Below are positions 50,541-58,554 of a stretch of 64,000 nt of DNA, piece by piece. The notes beneath the pieces are model-generated. The model was given only the letters and a program-made list of their open reading frames with translations, did no database searches and was not told the origin of the DNA. The stretch spans positions 124,001 through 188,000 of the forward strand of contig JHWS01000006.1 of the NCBI GenBank assembly GCA_000687675.1, in the 5' to 3' direction. This DNA is from Lachnospiraceae bacterium NC2008 (GTDB taxonomy: Bacteria > Bacillota > Clostridia > Lachnospirales > Lachnospiraceae). Every line of letters starts with the position of its first letter. Position 1 is the first letter of the stretch. The translations under genes were made by a program, and so were the position numbers.

Positions 50541-52043
50541 ATGGCAAAAAAGTATGATGCAATCTATGCAAGGCAATCTGTTGACAAGAAAGACAGCGTT
50601 TCAATAGAAACACAAATTGAAGCGTGTAAAACAAAATGTAATAAAAATCCATTAGTGTATGATGCTGATAAAGGTTTCAGCGGTAAGAACACTGACAGAC
50701 CTGATTTAATCAGATTGATGAATGATATTCAGCACGATTTAATTAAAAAGGTTGTAGTGTATAAGCTTGACCGTATAAGCAGAAATATTACAGACTTTTA
50801 TAAATTATATGAAATTATGCAAGCGCATAATTGTGAGTTTGTTAGTTTTGAAGACAATTTTGATACTACTACTATTATTGGACGTGCTATGATGGGTATT
50901 TTAGTTGTCTTTGCTCAAATGGAGCGTGAAAACACTGTTGTTCGTGTTCGTGATAATTACCATTATCGTATTAAAGATGGACGCTGGGCATCAGGTAAAG
51001 CACCCTTCGGTTTTGCAAATGGTAAAGATGCAGAGGGTAAACCAACTTTAATACCAGTTGAAGAAGAAATTGATGCTGTGAAATATATGTTTAATACTTA
51101 TGCCAGTAATTCAAATATATCACTTGGAAAAATCCAACAGTATTTAATTGATGAAGGTATTAACGGGCATCAGGGCAAAGGTTTTGCAAGAACTACAATA
51201 GGTAGAATTTTAAGCAATCCGATTTATGTTAAGGCTGATAAAAGATTATATCAATACTATAAATCGAAACAAGTTATTTTTGTTAATGATAAAAAAGAAT
51301 GGAATGGCTCTGTTAGCTGCGAACTTATCGGCAAAAAAGATATGTCTCGTAAAGTTGAAAATTTGAAGGGCTGCACGGTTTATCTTACAAATGTTAAGCC
51401 TGTTATAGATTCTGAAACTTTTATAATTGTTCAGCAACGTTTAGCACAAAACAGTTCACTTTCATCAGATAACAGTCCAAATAACAATTTAAAAGAGCTG
51501 TCAGGTTTAATTAAGTGTAAAGAATGTGGTAGTGCTATTAAGATGCAAAAGTTTCCAACTTTTACTTGTACTGGTAGAAGTCAAAAGAAGATTTGTTCAG
51601 TTTCTCTTGCTGGTGTAAAGCTTGATGAAGTTCGTAATGCTGTTGGTGTAGAAGTTCAAGCTTATCTTGATAACATTGATACTAAACGTAAGGAAACTGA
51701 AAAACGTATTAATAAGATTAACAAGGAAATCAAAGATTTAACTATTAGACAAGAAAGACTATTACAGCTTGTTGAATCTGGTGAAGTTGGTGCTGTTGTT
51801 GCAAGTTCAAGACTTGAAGAAATTCAAAACAAGCTAAATGAACTTGAATTACAAAGAAATCTTGGTATTAATAAATCAGATATTTATGATAGACGTTTTG
51901 GATTAGATGAAATTACTAAAATGTCAAAGCAAGTTGATTATTTAAGTTTAAATACTGAACATCGACAAACTTTACTTCGTATATTAGTTGATAAGATTTT
52001 ACTTGATAAAGATGGTAATGTTTCTATTCAGTGGAAGGAATAA
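50541..52043 (+). CDS. Large serine recombinase (site-specific integrase)
   Basis: A 500-residue serine integrase/excisionase. The resolvase catalytic domain (~5-150) has the nucleophile S13 in YARQSVDKKDSVSIETQ, and KLDRISRN and the ARAMMG-type segment (IIGRAMMGILVVFAQMERE). A recombinase domain (~165-270), a zinc ribbon (~327-360, CKECG...C...C) and a coiled coil (~390-430) follow. It should catalyse insertion and excision between attP and attB in fic. It starts 90 nt inside the left junction, with GGAGG upstream, and reads inward. Confidence 0.96.
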   Translation: MAKKYDAIYARQSVDKKDSVSIETQIEACKTKCNKNPLVYDADKGFSGKNTDRPDLIRLMNDIQHDLIKKVVVYKLDRISRNITDFYKLYEIMQAHNCEFVSFEDNFDTTTIIGRAMMGILVVFAQMERENTVVRVRDNYHYRIKDGRWASGKAPFGFANGKDAEGKPTLIPVEEEIDAVKYMFNTYASNSNISLGKIQQYLIDEGINGHQGKGFARTTIGRILSNPIYVKADKRLYQYYKSKQVIFVNDKKEWNGSVSCELIGKKDMSRKVENLKGCTVYLTNVKPVIDSETFIIVQQRLAQNSSLSSDNSPNNNLKELSGLIKCKECGSAIKMQKFPTFTCTGRSQKKICSVSLAGVKLDEVRNAVGVEVQAYLDNIDTKRKETEKRINKINKEIKDLTIRQERLLQLVESGEVGAVVASSRLEEIQNKLNELELQRNLGINKSDIYDRRFGLDEITKMSKQVDYLSLNTEHRQTLLRILVDKILLDKDGNVSIQWKE

Positions 52044-52070
52044 AGATGCTTAAAGAACTTGTAGAATAAA

Positions 52071-52103
52071 GAAAGCGGTGGAGTGTTCCACCGCTTCTTT
52101 TTA
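52071..52103. terminator. Bidirectional terminator
   Basis: A perfect 10-bp stem AAGCGGTGGA/TCCACCGCTT with a 4-nt loop and a T-run. It lies between the recombinase and a convergent small ORF. Confidence 0.88.
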
Positions 52104-52451
52104 ATTTGTTTCTATCAGTGAGTCTATACCGTCAGGTATGGTCATAAATCCATCATCATCGGCAGGCATTTGAGAAGCCTGCCATTTTTCTAATGCTTCT
52201 ACCGCTTCGATGAAGCCATAGCCGTACATATCGCGAATAACGTCTATATTATCACGTCTGGGGTGCGTACAACCGTCTGTAAAGATATATCCATGATTGT
52301 CATATATTACATAGTCTGGGTTTGACTTGTAAATCAAGGATTGACCATCTTTGCTTAATCTATACTTATCTGGGTCGATTGATAACAAGTAATCCTTTAC
52401 AGAAATACACTTGCATTTTTTTAATCGTGCTTTATTAACTCCGTTTGACAT
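52101..52451 (-). CDS. Small primase-like (CHC2/DUF3991-type) protein
   Basis: The 116-residue product follows the pattern of the zinc-finger-like region in front of Toprim primases of mobile elements: KDYLLSID..KYRLSKDGQSLIY...DYVIYDNHGYIFTDG...NIDVIRDMYGYGFIEAVEALEKW. No Toprim domain follows, so it may be a stand-alone accessory factor or a remnant. It is the only minus-strand gene of the element and has a structured leader. The family call is tentative. Confidence 0.5.
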   Translation of the reverse strand: MSNGVNKARLKKCKCISVKDYLLSIDPDKYRLSKDGQSLIYKSNPDYVIYDNHGYIFTDGCTHPRRDNIDVIRDMYGYGFIEAVEALEKWQASQMPADDDGFMTIPDGIDSLIETN

Positions 52452-52935
52452 AATTGAATACCTCCTAATTCTTGTGTTTAAAAGCTAGGGTGCCTACCTA
52501 TGTACTTTGTTCTAAGGTAGCCTTTACACCTTAGCTGGTACTTTATGTACCCTATTTCCTTCGTTACTAAAAATACTTTACTTCTGTGAGTGCCAGATCA
52601 CTTCCAGTACTCAGTTACTTAGGTATAAAAAAACAAAAAAATGAGAGCAAAAAATATACTATGAAAGAACGCCTTTTCATAGGTTTTTCTATTTTCCTTT
52701 TTTTCTTTTGCCGACAAATTCTTTACTTCTGCTATGTGCCAAACATAAGGGACTGTCTTTTCTGTTTTTTCATACTTACAGTTTTGTGTTCATCATAAAT
52801 ATGCTCGATTGAAATAAAATAAGAAGAAAAAATTTTATTTTATTATTTCATATCTAAGGGCGAATATTTTGCCACGTTTTTTTTGCATAAGACCTTATTT
52901 GAAACACATACTATTATTGAAAGGGGGACGTGAAT
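52452..52935. other. Non-coding stretch inside the element
   Basis: No convincing gene is seen in 484 bases. In the leader of the minus-strand ORF, GGTAC-TTTAT-GTACC (about 52539-52553) and AAGGT..ACCTT can form hairpins, and CTATGTAC-like strings recur. The 70-residue frame at 52586-52798 lacks a ribosome site. The rest is AT-rich and holds the unrecognised promoter of the next gene. Confidence 0.4.
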
Positions 52936-53889
52936 ATGGACAAATATATAGATAAAGCATTAAAGAATTTGGAAGTATTATTGCCAGCGAACTGCGAAGC
53001 ACAATACAAACAAGTAAGGAAAAACAATGGGGTGCTATTAGACGGTTTTATTATCAAAGAAGAAGGCAATGACATAGCACCGACATTTTATCTATCGGAA
53101 CAAGAAAGAGTTAAGTATTCGCCAGAAGAATTTGCTGAATTAATATGCGACCGTTTTCGAAAAGAACAGGAACGCGGAATTGATTTTGATATCGCTAACT
53201 TTACGGACTTAGATTGGGTCAAAAGCAGGATTATGTTTGAGATAGTAAATCGAAATATGAATGCTGGTTCTAACCTTGCTAATATTCCTATTACAAACGA
53301 CCTTATGATTACCTTCAAAGTGTCAGTATCACAAAATGCAAATATAAAAGTAACGAATGACCATCTCAATATCTGGGGAAATGTAACCACAGAAGAATTA
53401 TTACGAGATGCCCAAAAGAATTCAGTTCTTATGGACCGAGCAACATTTCGTTCTATTAGCGAAGTTCTTATAGATATTCTTCTTGATGAATATCGACATC
53501 AGTACCCAGATGTTCAAGAAGATGAGTTAAGAAACCGTATCAAAAAAGAAATGTTTGAAGGTGCTGACGGTATGCTATTTGTTTTGAGTACACAAAGGCA
53601 ATCTAATGCAGCTATGTTATATCCAGATATGTTAGACAACATTAAAAAACAGTTAAATGATAATCTGATTATTCTTCCTAGTAGCATACACGAAATCTTA
53701 ATTATGAAAGAAACAGACGCGTTAAGTATAGGGTTGGATAATGTCAAAGCAATGGTGAGTTCGGTTAATCGTGATGTTGTAATGCAGGATAACGCCGAAG
53801 ATTATTTATCAGATGAATTGTTGATTTATGACGGTGAGTTGAAGCAGTTGGATATTGACAGTAAGACCACAGATGACCTGATTTTTTAA
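52936..53889 (+). CDS. DUF5688-like protein of mobile elements
   Basis: A 317-residue cytoplasmic protein. NNGVLLDGFIIKEEGNDIAPTFYL near the N-terminus and a C-terminal ILPSSIHEILIMKETDAL segment match what I recall of DUF5688, frequent in Lachnospiraceae elements; its function is unknown. ATG 52936 with GGGGG 8 nt upstream is preferred to GTG 52930. It ends in a strong terminator and starts the central gene group of the element. Confidence 0.65.
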   Translation: MDKYIDKALKNLEVLLPANCEAQYKQVRKNNGVLLDGFIIKEEGNDIAPTFYLSEQERVKYSPEEFAELICDRFRKEQERGIDFDIANFTDLDWVKSRIMFEIVNRNMNAGSNLANIPITNDLMITFKVSVSQNANIKVTNDHLNIWGNVTTEELLRDAQKNSVLMDRATFRSISEVLIDILLDEYRHQYPDVQEDELRNRIKKEMFEGADGMLFVLSTQRQSNAAMLYPDMLDNIKKQLNDNLIILPSSIHEILIMKETDALSIGLDNVKAMVSSVNRDVVMQDNAEDYLSDELLIYDGELKQLDIDSKTTDDLIF

Positions 53890-53911
53890 AAAGCCGAAAG
53901 GCTTTTTTTTA
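53888..53911 (+). terminator. Rho-independent terminator
   Basis: AAAAAGCC-GAAA-GGCTTTTTTTT overlaps the stop codon region of the DUF5688-like gene. Confidence 0.93.
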
Positions 53912-54063
53912 TTTTCGAAAAAAATATTTTTTTTATATTTGTCGTAAAACCGCGTAAAAAGGCACTTTTTGAAATTTTAGCTGTACTAGACAAAACAGTT
54001 TTATTTCTATCGGTCATATTACGTGTGTAAATAAAAAAATTTAAAAACAAGGAGGTGTTTTTT

Positions 54064-54408
54064 ATGATTAGAATTCCAGAATCAGAATACGATGTAAAAC
54101 AATTATTTGTCGAGGCAGACCGCGACCATTACAGTCTAGACGCATACACTTACTTTTGGGAACTATACGATGAGTATCGCAGAGCGTGTTTTGATAGTTC
54201 AGAAGTGTTTGAGTTTGACGTTATTGCTTGGTGTTGCGATTATTACGAACAAAGCCCAGAAGAGTTTGTGAGAATGTATGATATTGAAGTGCCTGATGAT
54301 TGGACTGAAATGTCAAAAGATGAATTGACCGAGTATGTTTTAGAAGCATTAAATGAACGTACTGATGCAATTTCGACCAGTGAAGGAATACTGTGTAGGG
54401 TATTCTAA
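54064..54408 (+). CDS. Small acidic hypothetical protein
   Basis: A 114-residue, strongly acidic protein rich in Tyr, Phe and Trp (SLDAYTYFWELYDEYRR, WCCDYYEQSPEEFVRMYDIEV). GGAGG lies 8 nt before ATG 54064; the frame opens earlier at a GTG inside that ribosome site. No family is recognised. Its charge would allow DNA mimicry, but there is no further evidence. A terminator hairpin follows. Confidence 0.6.
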   Translation: MIRIPESEYDVKQLFVEADRDHYSLDAYTYFWELYDEYRRACFDSSEVFEFDVIAWCCDYYEQSPEEFVRMYDIEVPDDWTEMSKDELTEYVLEALNERTDAISTSEGILCRVF

Positions 54409-54430
54409 CAAAAAAACAAGAAAGAGTATG

Positions 54431-54460
54431 ACAGGTGCAGGTATCTTGCACCTGTTTTTT
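54431..54460 (+). terminator. Rho-independent terminator
   Basis: A perfect 9-bp stem ACAGGTGCA/TGCACCTGT followed by TTTTT, 23 nt after the preceding stop codon. Confidence 0.92.
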
Positions 54461-54511
54461 CATTGTGTATTATGTGATATCAATCATATTACTTTTAGGA
54501 GGAGAACAAAG

Positions 54512-54826
54512 ATGAAAAATAAAGAACAGGTATTTTTAGGAAAGACAATAGAAGTGGCATTAGACGAATTTGAGTGTTGGCGAGCACAATTCGATGATTA
54601 TATAGATATTGATAATGGAACATATCATTTTTGGCTGATTGTATTTAAAACAGAAAACAAAATCATTCTTTATATTGAACATATTTTGTATTACGAAAAT
54701 GTAAAAGCATACTGTGTTGTTCTCGAACCAGTTGCATCATATGAAGGTATAGAAGAAGCTAAGAAAAATTGTATAAATGACATTGACAGCTATGTTAATA
54801 ACACAGCATATGAAACAGCGAGGTAA
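54512..54826 (+). CDS. Hypothetical protein of the element
   Basis: A 104-residue soluble protein, Tyr- and Ile-rich (FHFWLIVFKTENKIILYIEHILYYENV), with no recognised domain. ATG 54512 follows AGGAGG; the open frame from 54353 overlaps the upstream gene and its terminator and is rejected as start. Its stop codon lies 4 nt before the next start, so the two are translated together. Confidence 0.6.
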   Translation: MKNKEQVFLGKTIEVALDEFECWRAQFDDYIDIDNGTYHFWLIVFKTENKIILYIEHILYYENVKAYCVVLEPVASYEGIEEAKKNCINDIDSYVNNTAYETAR

Positions 54827-54830
54827 AAGT

Positions 54831-55418
54831 ATGAATACAATGAAAAAGATTATTTTTAAACTTCGGGATATGTTTAATAGTGATTGCCATAAGGATATCA
54901 CACAAGAATATACAGTATTTATTACCAAACCAGATTTACGAAAAGAGTATTATGATGTTATTTCTGGATATGTTATTCGAATATATTATGCTTTGATAGA
55001 ACTTGAAGAATCAAATATAGAGAAATATGTTGATTGTGTTTCGGCTTTAAAAGATGAGCTACCTGCGAACTATGCCGACCTAGTTCCCTATGAAAAGATT
55101 ACACAGAGTTGTATAAACAACATTATTGAGGAACTAGCTAACACAGAATCAGAAGTGTACAGAATAATCTCGCAATATCGTGCAGAAAAAGAACACGAAT
55201 ATGATATTGAAACAGGAAAGCAGTCGCTTGATGCATTAGGAATAAATTCGCTGAAAAATTTGGACGAGTTTCTCTGGGAAAAGCGTAATAAAGATGATAA
55301 GGAGAAAACAGAAACTATACGAACGCTGTCAAATGCTATTGCAACGATGAAGGGAAAGACGTCGTTAGGAGCTTTTGCTGCTGCCCGTAAAAATGATAAT
55401 GATGACAGCGGCAACTAA
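54831..55418 (+). CDS. Hypothetical helical protein before the oriT region
   Basis: A 195-residue, mostly helical, charged protein. The C-terminal third (SLDALGINSLKNLDEFLWEKRNKDDKE, then TSLGAFAAARKNDNDD) is Lys/Asp rich. No family is recognised. The start at 54831 is preferred to 54777, which lies inside the previous gene. Its position directly before the oriT-like hairpins and relaxase suggests, but does not show, a role in mobilization. Confidence 0.6.
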   Translation: MNTMKKIIFKLRDMFNSDCHKDITQEYTVFITKPDLRKEYYDVISGYVIRIYYALIELEESNIEKYVDCVSALKDELPANYADLVPYEKITQSCINNIIEELANTESEVYRIISQYRAEKEHEYDIETGKQSLDALGINSLKNLDEFLWEKRNKDDKEKTETIRTLSNAIATMKGKTSLGAFAAARKNDNDDSGN

Positions 55419-55449
55419 GTTGAAGTAATAAAAACTTCAACTTAGTTTG
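55415..55449 (+). terminator. Rho-independent terminator before oriT-like region
   Basis: A perfect 12-bp stem CTAAGTTGAAGT/ACTTCAACTTAG with a 7-nt loop is followed by TTTG. The left arm begins inside the stop codon of the preceding gene. Confidence 0.9.
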
Positions 55450-55453
55450 TTTT

Positions 55454-55520
55454 GCTACTTTTTTAAAAGTAGCTTACGGGCGTTTTGGTGAATTCCAAAA
55501 CGTGTTCGTAAGCGAACACA
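55454..55520 (+). other. Candidate origin of transfer (oriT)
   Basis: GCTACTTTT/AAAAGTAGC (55454-55473) abuts a nested structure: outer GCTTACG/CGTAAGC (55472-55478 with 55507-55513) encloses CGTTTTGG-TGAATT-CCAAAACG (55481-55502). An alternative TGTTCG/CGAACA stem (55503-55518) overlaps the right side. MobV-type oriTs have an inverted repeat with the nick site a few bases downstream, just before the mob gene; the relaxase starts 31 nt further on. Confidence 0.6.
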
Positions 55521-55551
55521 AAGTGTTTGATATTTTAAGGGGGGAATAGAA

Positions 55552-56502
55552 ATGGCTGGTGGTAATCGTATCAATTCGAAGGTTTGTAAATTAAATAATA
55601 CATATAGTAAGAAGATTATAGAAGAAGTGCTTGAAGCACACGAATACATAAATCATAAACAAGATGAGGTATGCAATAATTATGTTATGCAAATCTGTGA
55701 AGACATAACAGGTCCGTTCGATTACGAAAAGAAAAGATTGAAGAAGTGTTTGTCAAACGCTGAGTATAACAGAAATATCCAAGAATATTTGAAGAAAACA
55801 ACGGAATACTATGGAACTCCCGATGGCAAGGGGCGTCTGCACCGTATCGGAAAGGACCAAGTTTTGATGAGAGAGTACGTCTTCTATTTGCCCAAGGAAG
55901 AAGGGGACAGGTTTCGTAATGATGAAACATTGTATAGAGCGTGGTGTGAAGATAATGAGGCTTGGTTTAAGCAACATTTTCCTTCATTTAAAATAGCAAT
56001 AAGTTGCGGACATTTTCGCGGGGAAAGTACACCGCATCATCATATAGTATTTCTTCCGACTTGTGATGAAAAAGGGGGTAAGCTGGCTAATAGTAAGTTT
56101 TTCTATGACCATACAAAAGAAGGAGCAAAATGTTGTACAGGGGCTAAAATTCAATCTGAACGCGAGCAATCATATATTAATACGGTTTTGAAAAAATACG
56201 ATATAGAGGGTGGAATTAAAGGTTCAACAGCAACACACAAGGACTTAAATGAATACAAATCATCATTAACACACGATATTCAACGATTGGAACAACAACA
56301 TAAGGAATTACAATCAATGGAGGTTGAGGAGGTTTGTCGACTTTATCAGATAGAAGCCGAACACGAAGAACTCAAATCAGTATTAGATGACCTGTTCGCA
56401 CAGATTTACAATTTAGTGCCTTCGTTCGCACGTAGATTAATGGAACGAATAGCAGACAGATTTATTTATAACAATAGAAACAATAACGAGATTGAAATAT
56501 AA
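55552..56502 (+). CDS. MobV-family relaxase (plasmid recombination protein)
   Basis: A 316-residue Pre/Mob-type relaxase that would nick at oriT and pilot the single strand in transfer. The three-His metal block H154-x6-P161-H162-H163-H164 followed by VFLPT is clear. The C-terminal ~80 residues form a coiled coil (RLEQQHKELQSMEVEEV...) and an Arg-rich tail. It is shorter than the ~420-500 residues of plasmid MobV proteins, mostly at the C-terminus. The upstream hairpins are the likely substrate. Confidence 0.85.
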   Translation: MAGGNRINSKVCKLNNTYSKKIIEEVLEAHEYINHKQDEVCNNYVMQICEDITGPFDYEKKRLKKCLSNAEYNRNIQEYLKKTTEYYGTPDGKGRLHRIGKDQVLMREYVFYLPKEEGDRFRNDETLYRAWCEDNEAWFKQHFPSFKIAISCGHFRGESTPHHHIVFLPTCDEKGGKLANSKFFYDHTKEGAKCCTGAKIQSEREQSYINTVLKKYDIEGGIKGSTATHKDLNEYKSSLTHDIQRLEQQHKELQSMEVEEVCRLYQIEAEHEELKSVLDDLFAQIYNLVPSFARRLMERIADRFIYNNRNNNEIEI

Positions 56503-56611
56503 ACAGGCAGAAGCAAAAACGACTACATTTTCTTTTGGGGTTAGTGATAGATATAAACTAGAAATCTATAACACCATACAGCTGATGAAATAGTAAACGA
56601 AATATGATATA

Positions 56612-57214
56612 ATGAAATTTACGATTAAAGGAATGCTCACTTTAACGTGTATGCAAGAAAAAATTGAAAAAATGGAGCTGGTCAAGGTAGATAGTCAAAG
56701 AATTAAGACTGTCATTGATACCTATTTTCACTGGAAACAACTTGATGCTGAAATTAAAACATTATCAGGAACAAGAGGAATTAATTTTCCAAGTGAAATA
56801 TCTGAATATATGGCGGCTTACGCGCTGGATTTTTTTGTAAACAAAAATTCATCTGGTGGCGATGCTGTTGATTATGATGATAAGGGTAAACCGATAATTA
56901 TTGAAATTAAAGGTTGCAGTGCTGATGAAGATTCTGCCCCGAACAGTTTCAGCCCAAGTGAACATTTTGACGAATTAGTATTTGCAAGATTAGATAAGTA
57001 CAATGATTTATTAAAGATTTACAGATTAGGCATTAATTCAACAGAATTAGGCAAAATCAAAGTCAACAGTAAACAAACTGTTGAAGACCAACAAAAAGAA
57101 GGTCGTCGCCCAAGATTTTCCATTCAGGAAAAGATTATAGTTCCGAATAATCTTCAACCTGATGCAATCTTTAATATAAGGGATAAAACAATCGAACGAC
57201 CAAAGAATTTATGA
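56612..57214 (+). CDS. Type II restriction endonuclease, Bsp6I-like (tentative)
   Basis: A soluble PD-(D/E)XK-like protein: GGDAVDYDDKGKPIIIEIKGC (residues ~81-102) supplies Asp, Glu and Lys of the nuclease core. It directly precedes a cytosine-5 methyltransferase, which supports a restriction role. Resemblance to R.Bsp6I (recognises GCNGC) is from memory of the family and is tentative. The ATG at 56612 overlaps a TATAAT box (56608-56613), so translation may start at ATG 56633 or 56651, giving 193 or 187 residues. Confidence 0.65.
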   Translation: MKFTIKGMLTLTCMQEKIEKMELVKVDSQRIKTVIDTYFHWKQLDAEIKTLSGTRGINFPSEISEYMAAYALDFFVNKNSSGGDAVDYDDKGKPIIIEIKGCSADEDSAPNSFSPSEHFDELVFARLDKYNDLLKIYRLGINSTELGKIKVNSKQTVEDQQKEGRRPRFSIQEKIIVPNNLQPDAIFNIRDKTIERPKNL

Positions 57215-57257
57215 AAGGAAAAAGGAGCATTCCTTTTTTCTTTCAAACATATAAAAA

Positions 57258-57269
57258 GCGGCGCGCCGC
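57258..57269. promoter_or_regulatory. GC palindrome in the methyltransferase leader
   Basis: GCGGCGCGCCGC is a perfect 12-bp palindrome in otherwise AT-rich DNA, 17 nt before the methyltransferase start codon. It contains GCGGC and GCCGC, both matching GCNGC, the site suspected for this restriction-modification pair. Confidence 0.6.
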
Positions 57270-57286
57270 AATTCAAGGAGGTATTT

Positions 57287-58240
57287 ATGAAAAAATTAAA
57301 ATGTGCATCATTTTTTGCTGGTGTAGGTGGTATTGATTTGGGGTTTGAACAAACTGGAAAATTTGAAGTTGTTTATGCAAATGAATTTGATGAATATGCG
57401 GTAAAAACATATCAAGAAAACAGCTCTATAAAAGTTGATTGTAGGGATATTAATACGGTTAAAACAGAAGAAATTCCTGATTTTGATGTAATGTTAGCTG
57501 GTTTTCCTTGTCAGGCTTTTTCTATTGCTGGTTATCGTGAAGGGTTCAAAGATAAAAAGGGACGTGGCGAATTATTCTTCCAGCTTGAACGTATCTTTGT
57601 AGAAAAAAAGCCTAAAATCATATTTCTTGAGAATGTAAAAAATTTAGTTGGACACGATAACGGCAATACTTTCAGGGTTATTTTGGATTGTCTGCACAAT
57701 GCTGGTTATAAAGTAAAATATCAAGTTCTTAATGCTATGAATTATGGAAACATTCCACAAAATAGAGAAAGAATTTATATCGTAGCTTTTCGTGATGAAG
57801 ATTTATACAATAAATTCAATTTCCCTGACCCTGTAAAATTGACTACTAAACTTAATGATGTCATTGATTTTAATAAAAAACAGGATAGCAAGTATTACTA
57901 TACTGACAAATGTCCATTCTATGACACGCTTGTAAATGATATGACAAAAACAAATACTGTTTATCAATGGCGCCGTATTTATGTTCGTGAAAATAAAAGT
58001 AATGTTTGCCCAACTTTAACCGCAAATATGGGAACAGGTGGTCATAATGTGCCACTGGTAAAAGTTAAACACGGTATAAGAAAATTGACACCTATGGAAT
58101 GCTTTTTAATTCAAGGCTTTCCAAAAACTTTTAAATTGCCGAAAGATATGGCTAACACTAGACTATATAAACAAGCTGGTAATTCGGTAGTTGTTCCAGT
58201 TATTAATAATATAGCTAATGAAATAGTCAAAATTATGTAA
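57287..58240 (+). CDS. DNA (cytosine-5-)-methyltransferase
   Basis: A 317-residue m5C methyltransferase with all main motifs in order: FFAGVGGIDLGFE (SAM), GFPCQAFS with catalytic C75, E115-N-V-K-N, QNRERIYIV, a target-recognition region (~190-255), RKLTPMECFLIQGFP and QAGNSVVVPV. It would protect the host and element against the adjoining endonuclease. The recognition site depends on the short variable region and cannot be read directly; GCNGC is a hypothesis. AAGGAGG precedes the ATG. Confidence 0.96.
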   Translation: MKKLKCASFFAGVGGIDLGFEQTGKFEVVYANEFDEYAVKTYQENSSIKVDCRDINTVKTEEIPDFDVMLAGFPCQAFSIAGYREGFKDKKGRGELFFQLERIFVEKKPKIIFLENVKNLVGHDNGNTFRVILDCLHNAGYKVKYQVLNAMNYGNIPQNRERIYIVAFRDEDLYNKFNFPDPVKLTTKLNDVIDFNKKQDSKYYYTDKCPFYDTLVNDMTKTNTVYQWRRIYVRENKSNVCPTLTANMGTGGHNVPLVKVKHGIRKLTPMECFLIQGFPKTFKLPKDMANTRLYKQAGNSVVVPVINNIANEIVKIM

Positions 58241-58314
58241 TTGAAACATTATAGAAATATAATTGATTATTTATTTCTTCCGAGCTATCATTCGAGAGCT
58301 TGGAGGTGTTTATT

Positions 58315-58524
58315 ATGATTATTAAAAACTGTATCAAATGTAAAACTTGTGGTGATGTAATAGAATCAACTCACAGGCACGATTTTAAGTATTGTTCTTG
58401 TAAAAGGGTTTTTGTTGATGGTGGTCATAATTATTTGAGGCGTGGTTTTACTGATAGCCAAGATGACTATGAAGAACTATCTATTATTGAACCTGATGAA
58501 AAAAGCACCGAAAATTTAGGATGA
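58315..58524 (+). CDS. Small Cys/His-rich putative zinc-binding protein
   Basis: A 69-residue protein with CIKCKTCG, a THRHDFKYCSC segment and a DGGHNYLRRGF turn, followed by an acidic tail. The Cys/His pattern suggests one zinc site. I associate it tentatively with the DUF7695 type, small proteins of unknown function. ATG 58315 follows GGAGG by 8 nt. It is the last gene of the element and ends 27 nt before the right core repeat. Confidence 0.6.
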   Translation: MIIKNCIKCKTCGDVIESTHRHDFKYCSCKRVFVDGGHNYLRRGFTDSQDDYEELSIIEPDEKSTENLG

Positions 58525-58529
58525 TTGTG

Positions 58530-58554
58530 TTTGACTTGTGTTGCGAATTATGAT
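58530..58554 (+). other. Right attachment junction (attR)
   Basis: The element arm TTTGACTTGTGTTGCGAATT, whose reverse complement matches the left arm, joins TGAT and then the fic half-site GGCAATGGACG. Confidence 0.85.

Larger units (their letters stand above)
50428..58554 (+). mobile_element. 8.1-kb integrative mobilizable element inserted in fic
   Basis: The element is bounded by a TGAT direct repeat (50428-50431 and 58551-58554). Just inside, 50433-50452 and the reverse complement of 58530-58549 match at 16 of 20 positions, the arms expected of a serine-integrase attP. It carries a large serine recombinase, a minus-strand primase-like ORF, a DUF5688-like gene, three small ORFs, an oriT-like region, a MobV relaxase, a type II restriction-modification pair and a small Cys-rich ORF. 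There are no conjugation genes, so transfer would need a helper. It is more AT-rich than most flanking genes. Confidence 0.93.

Noticed and set aside
52586-52798. 70-residue hydrophobic ORF in the element
   Set aside because: No ribosome site, extreme T-richness and low-complexity Phe/Lys content; it looks like chance coding in AT-rich DNA.
54353-54511. Longer N-terminus of the 54512 protein
   Set aside because: It would overlap the upstream gene and a perfect terminator hairpin; AGGAGG sits directly before the ATG at 54512.
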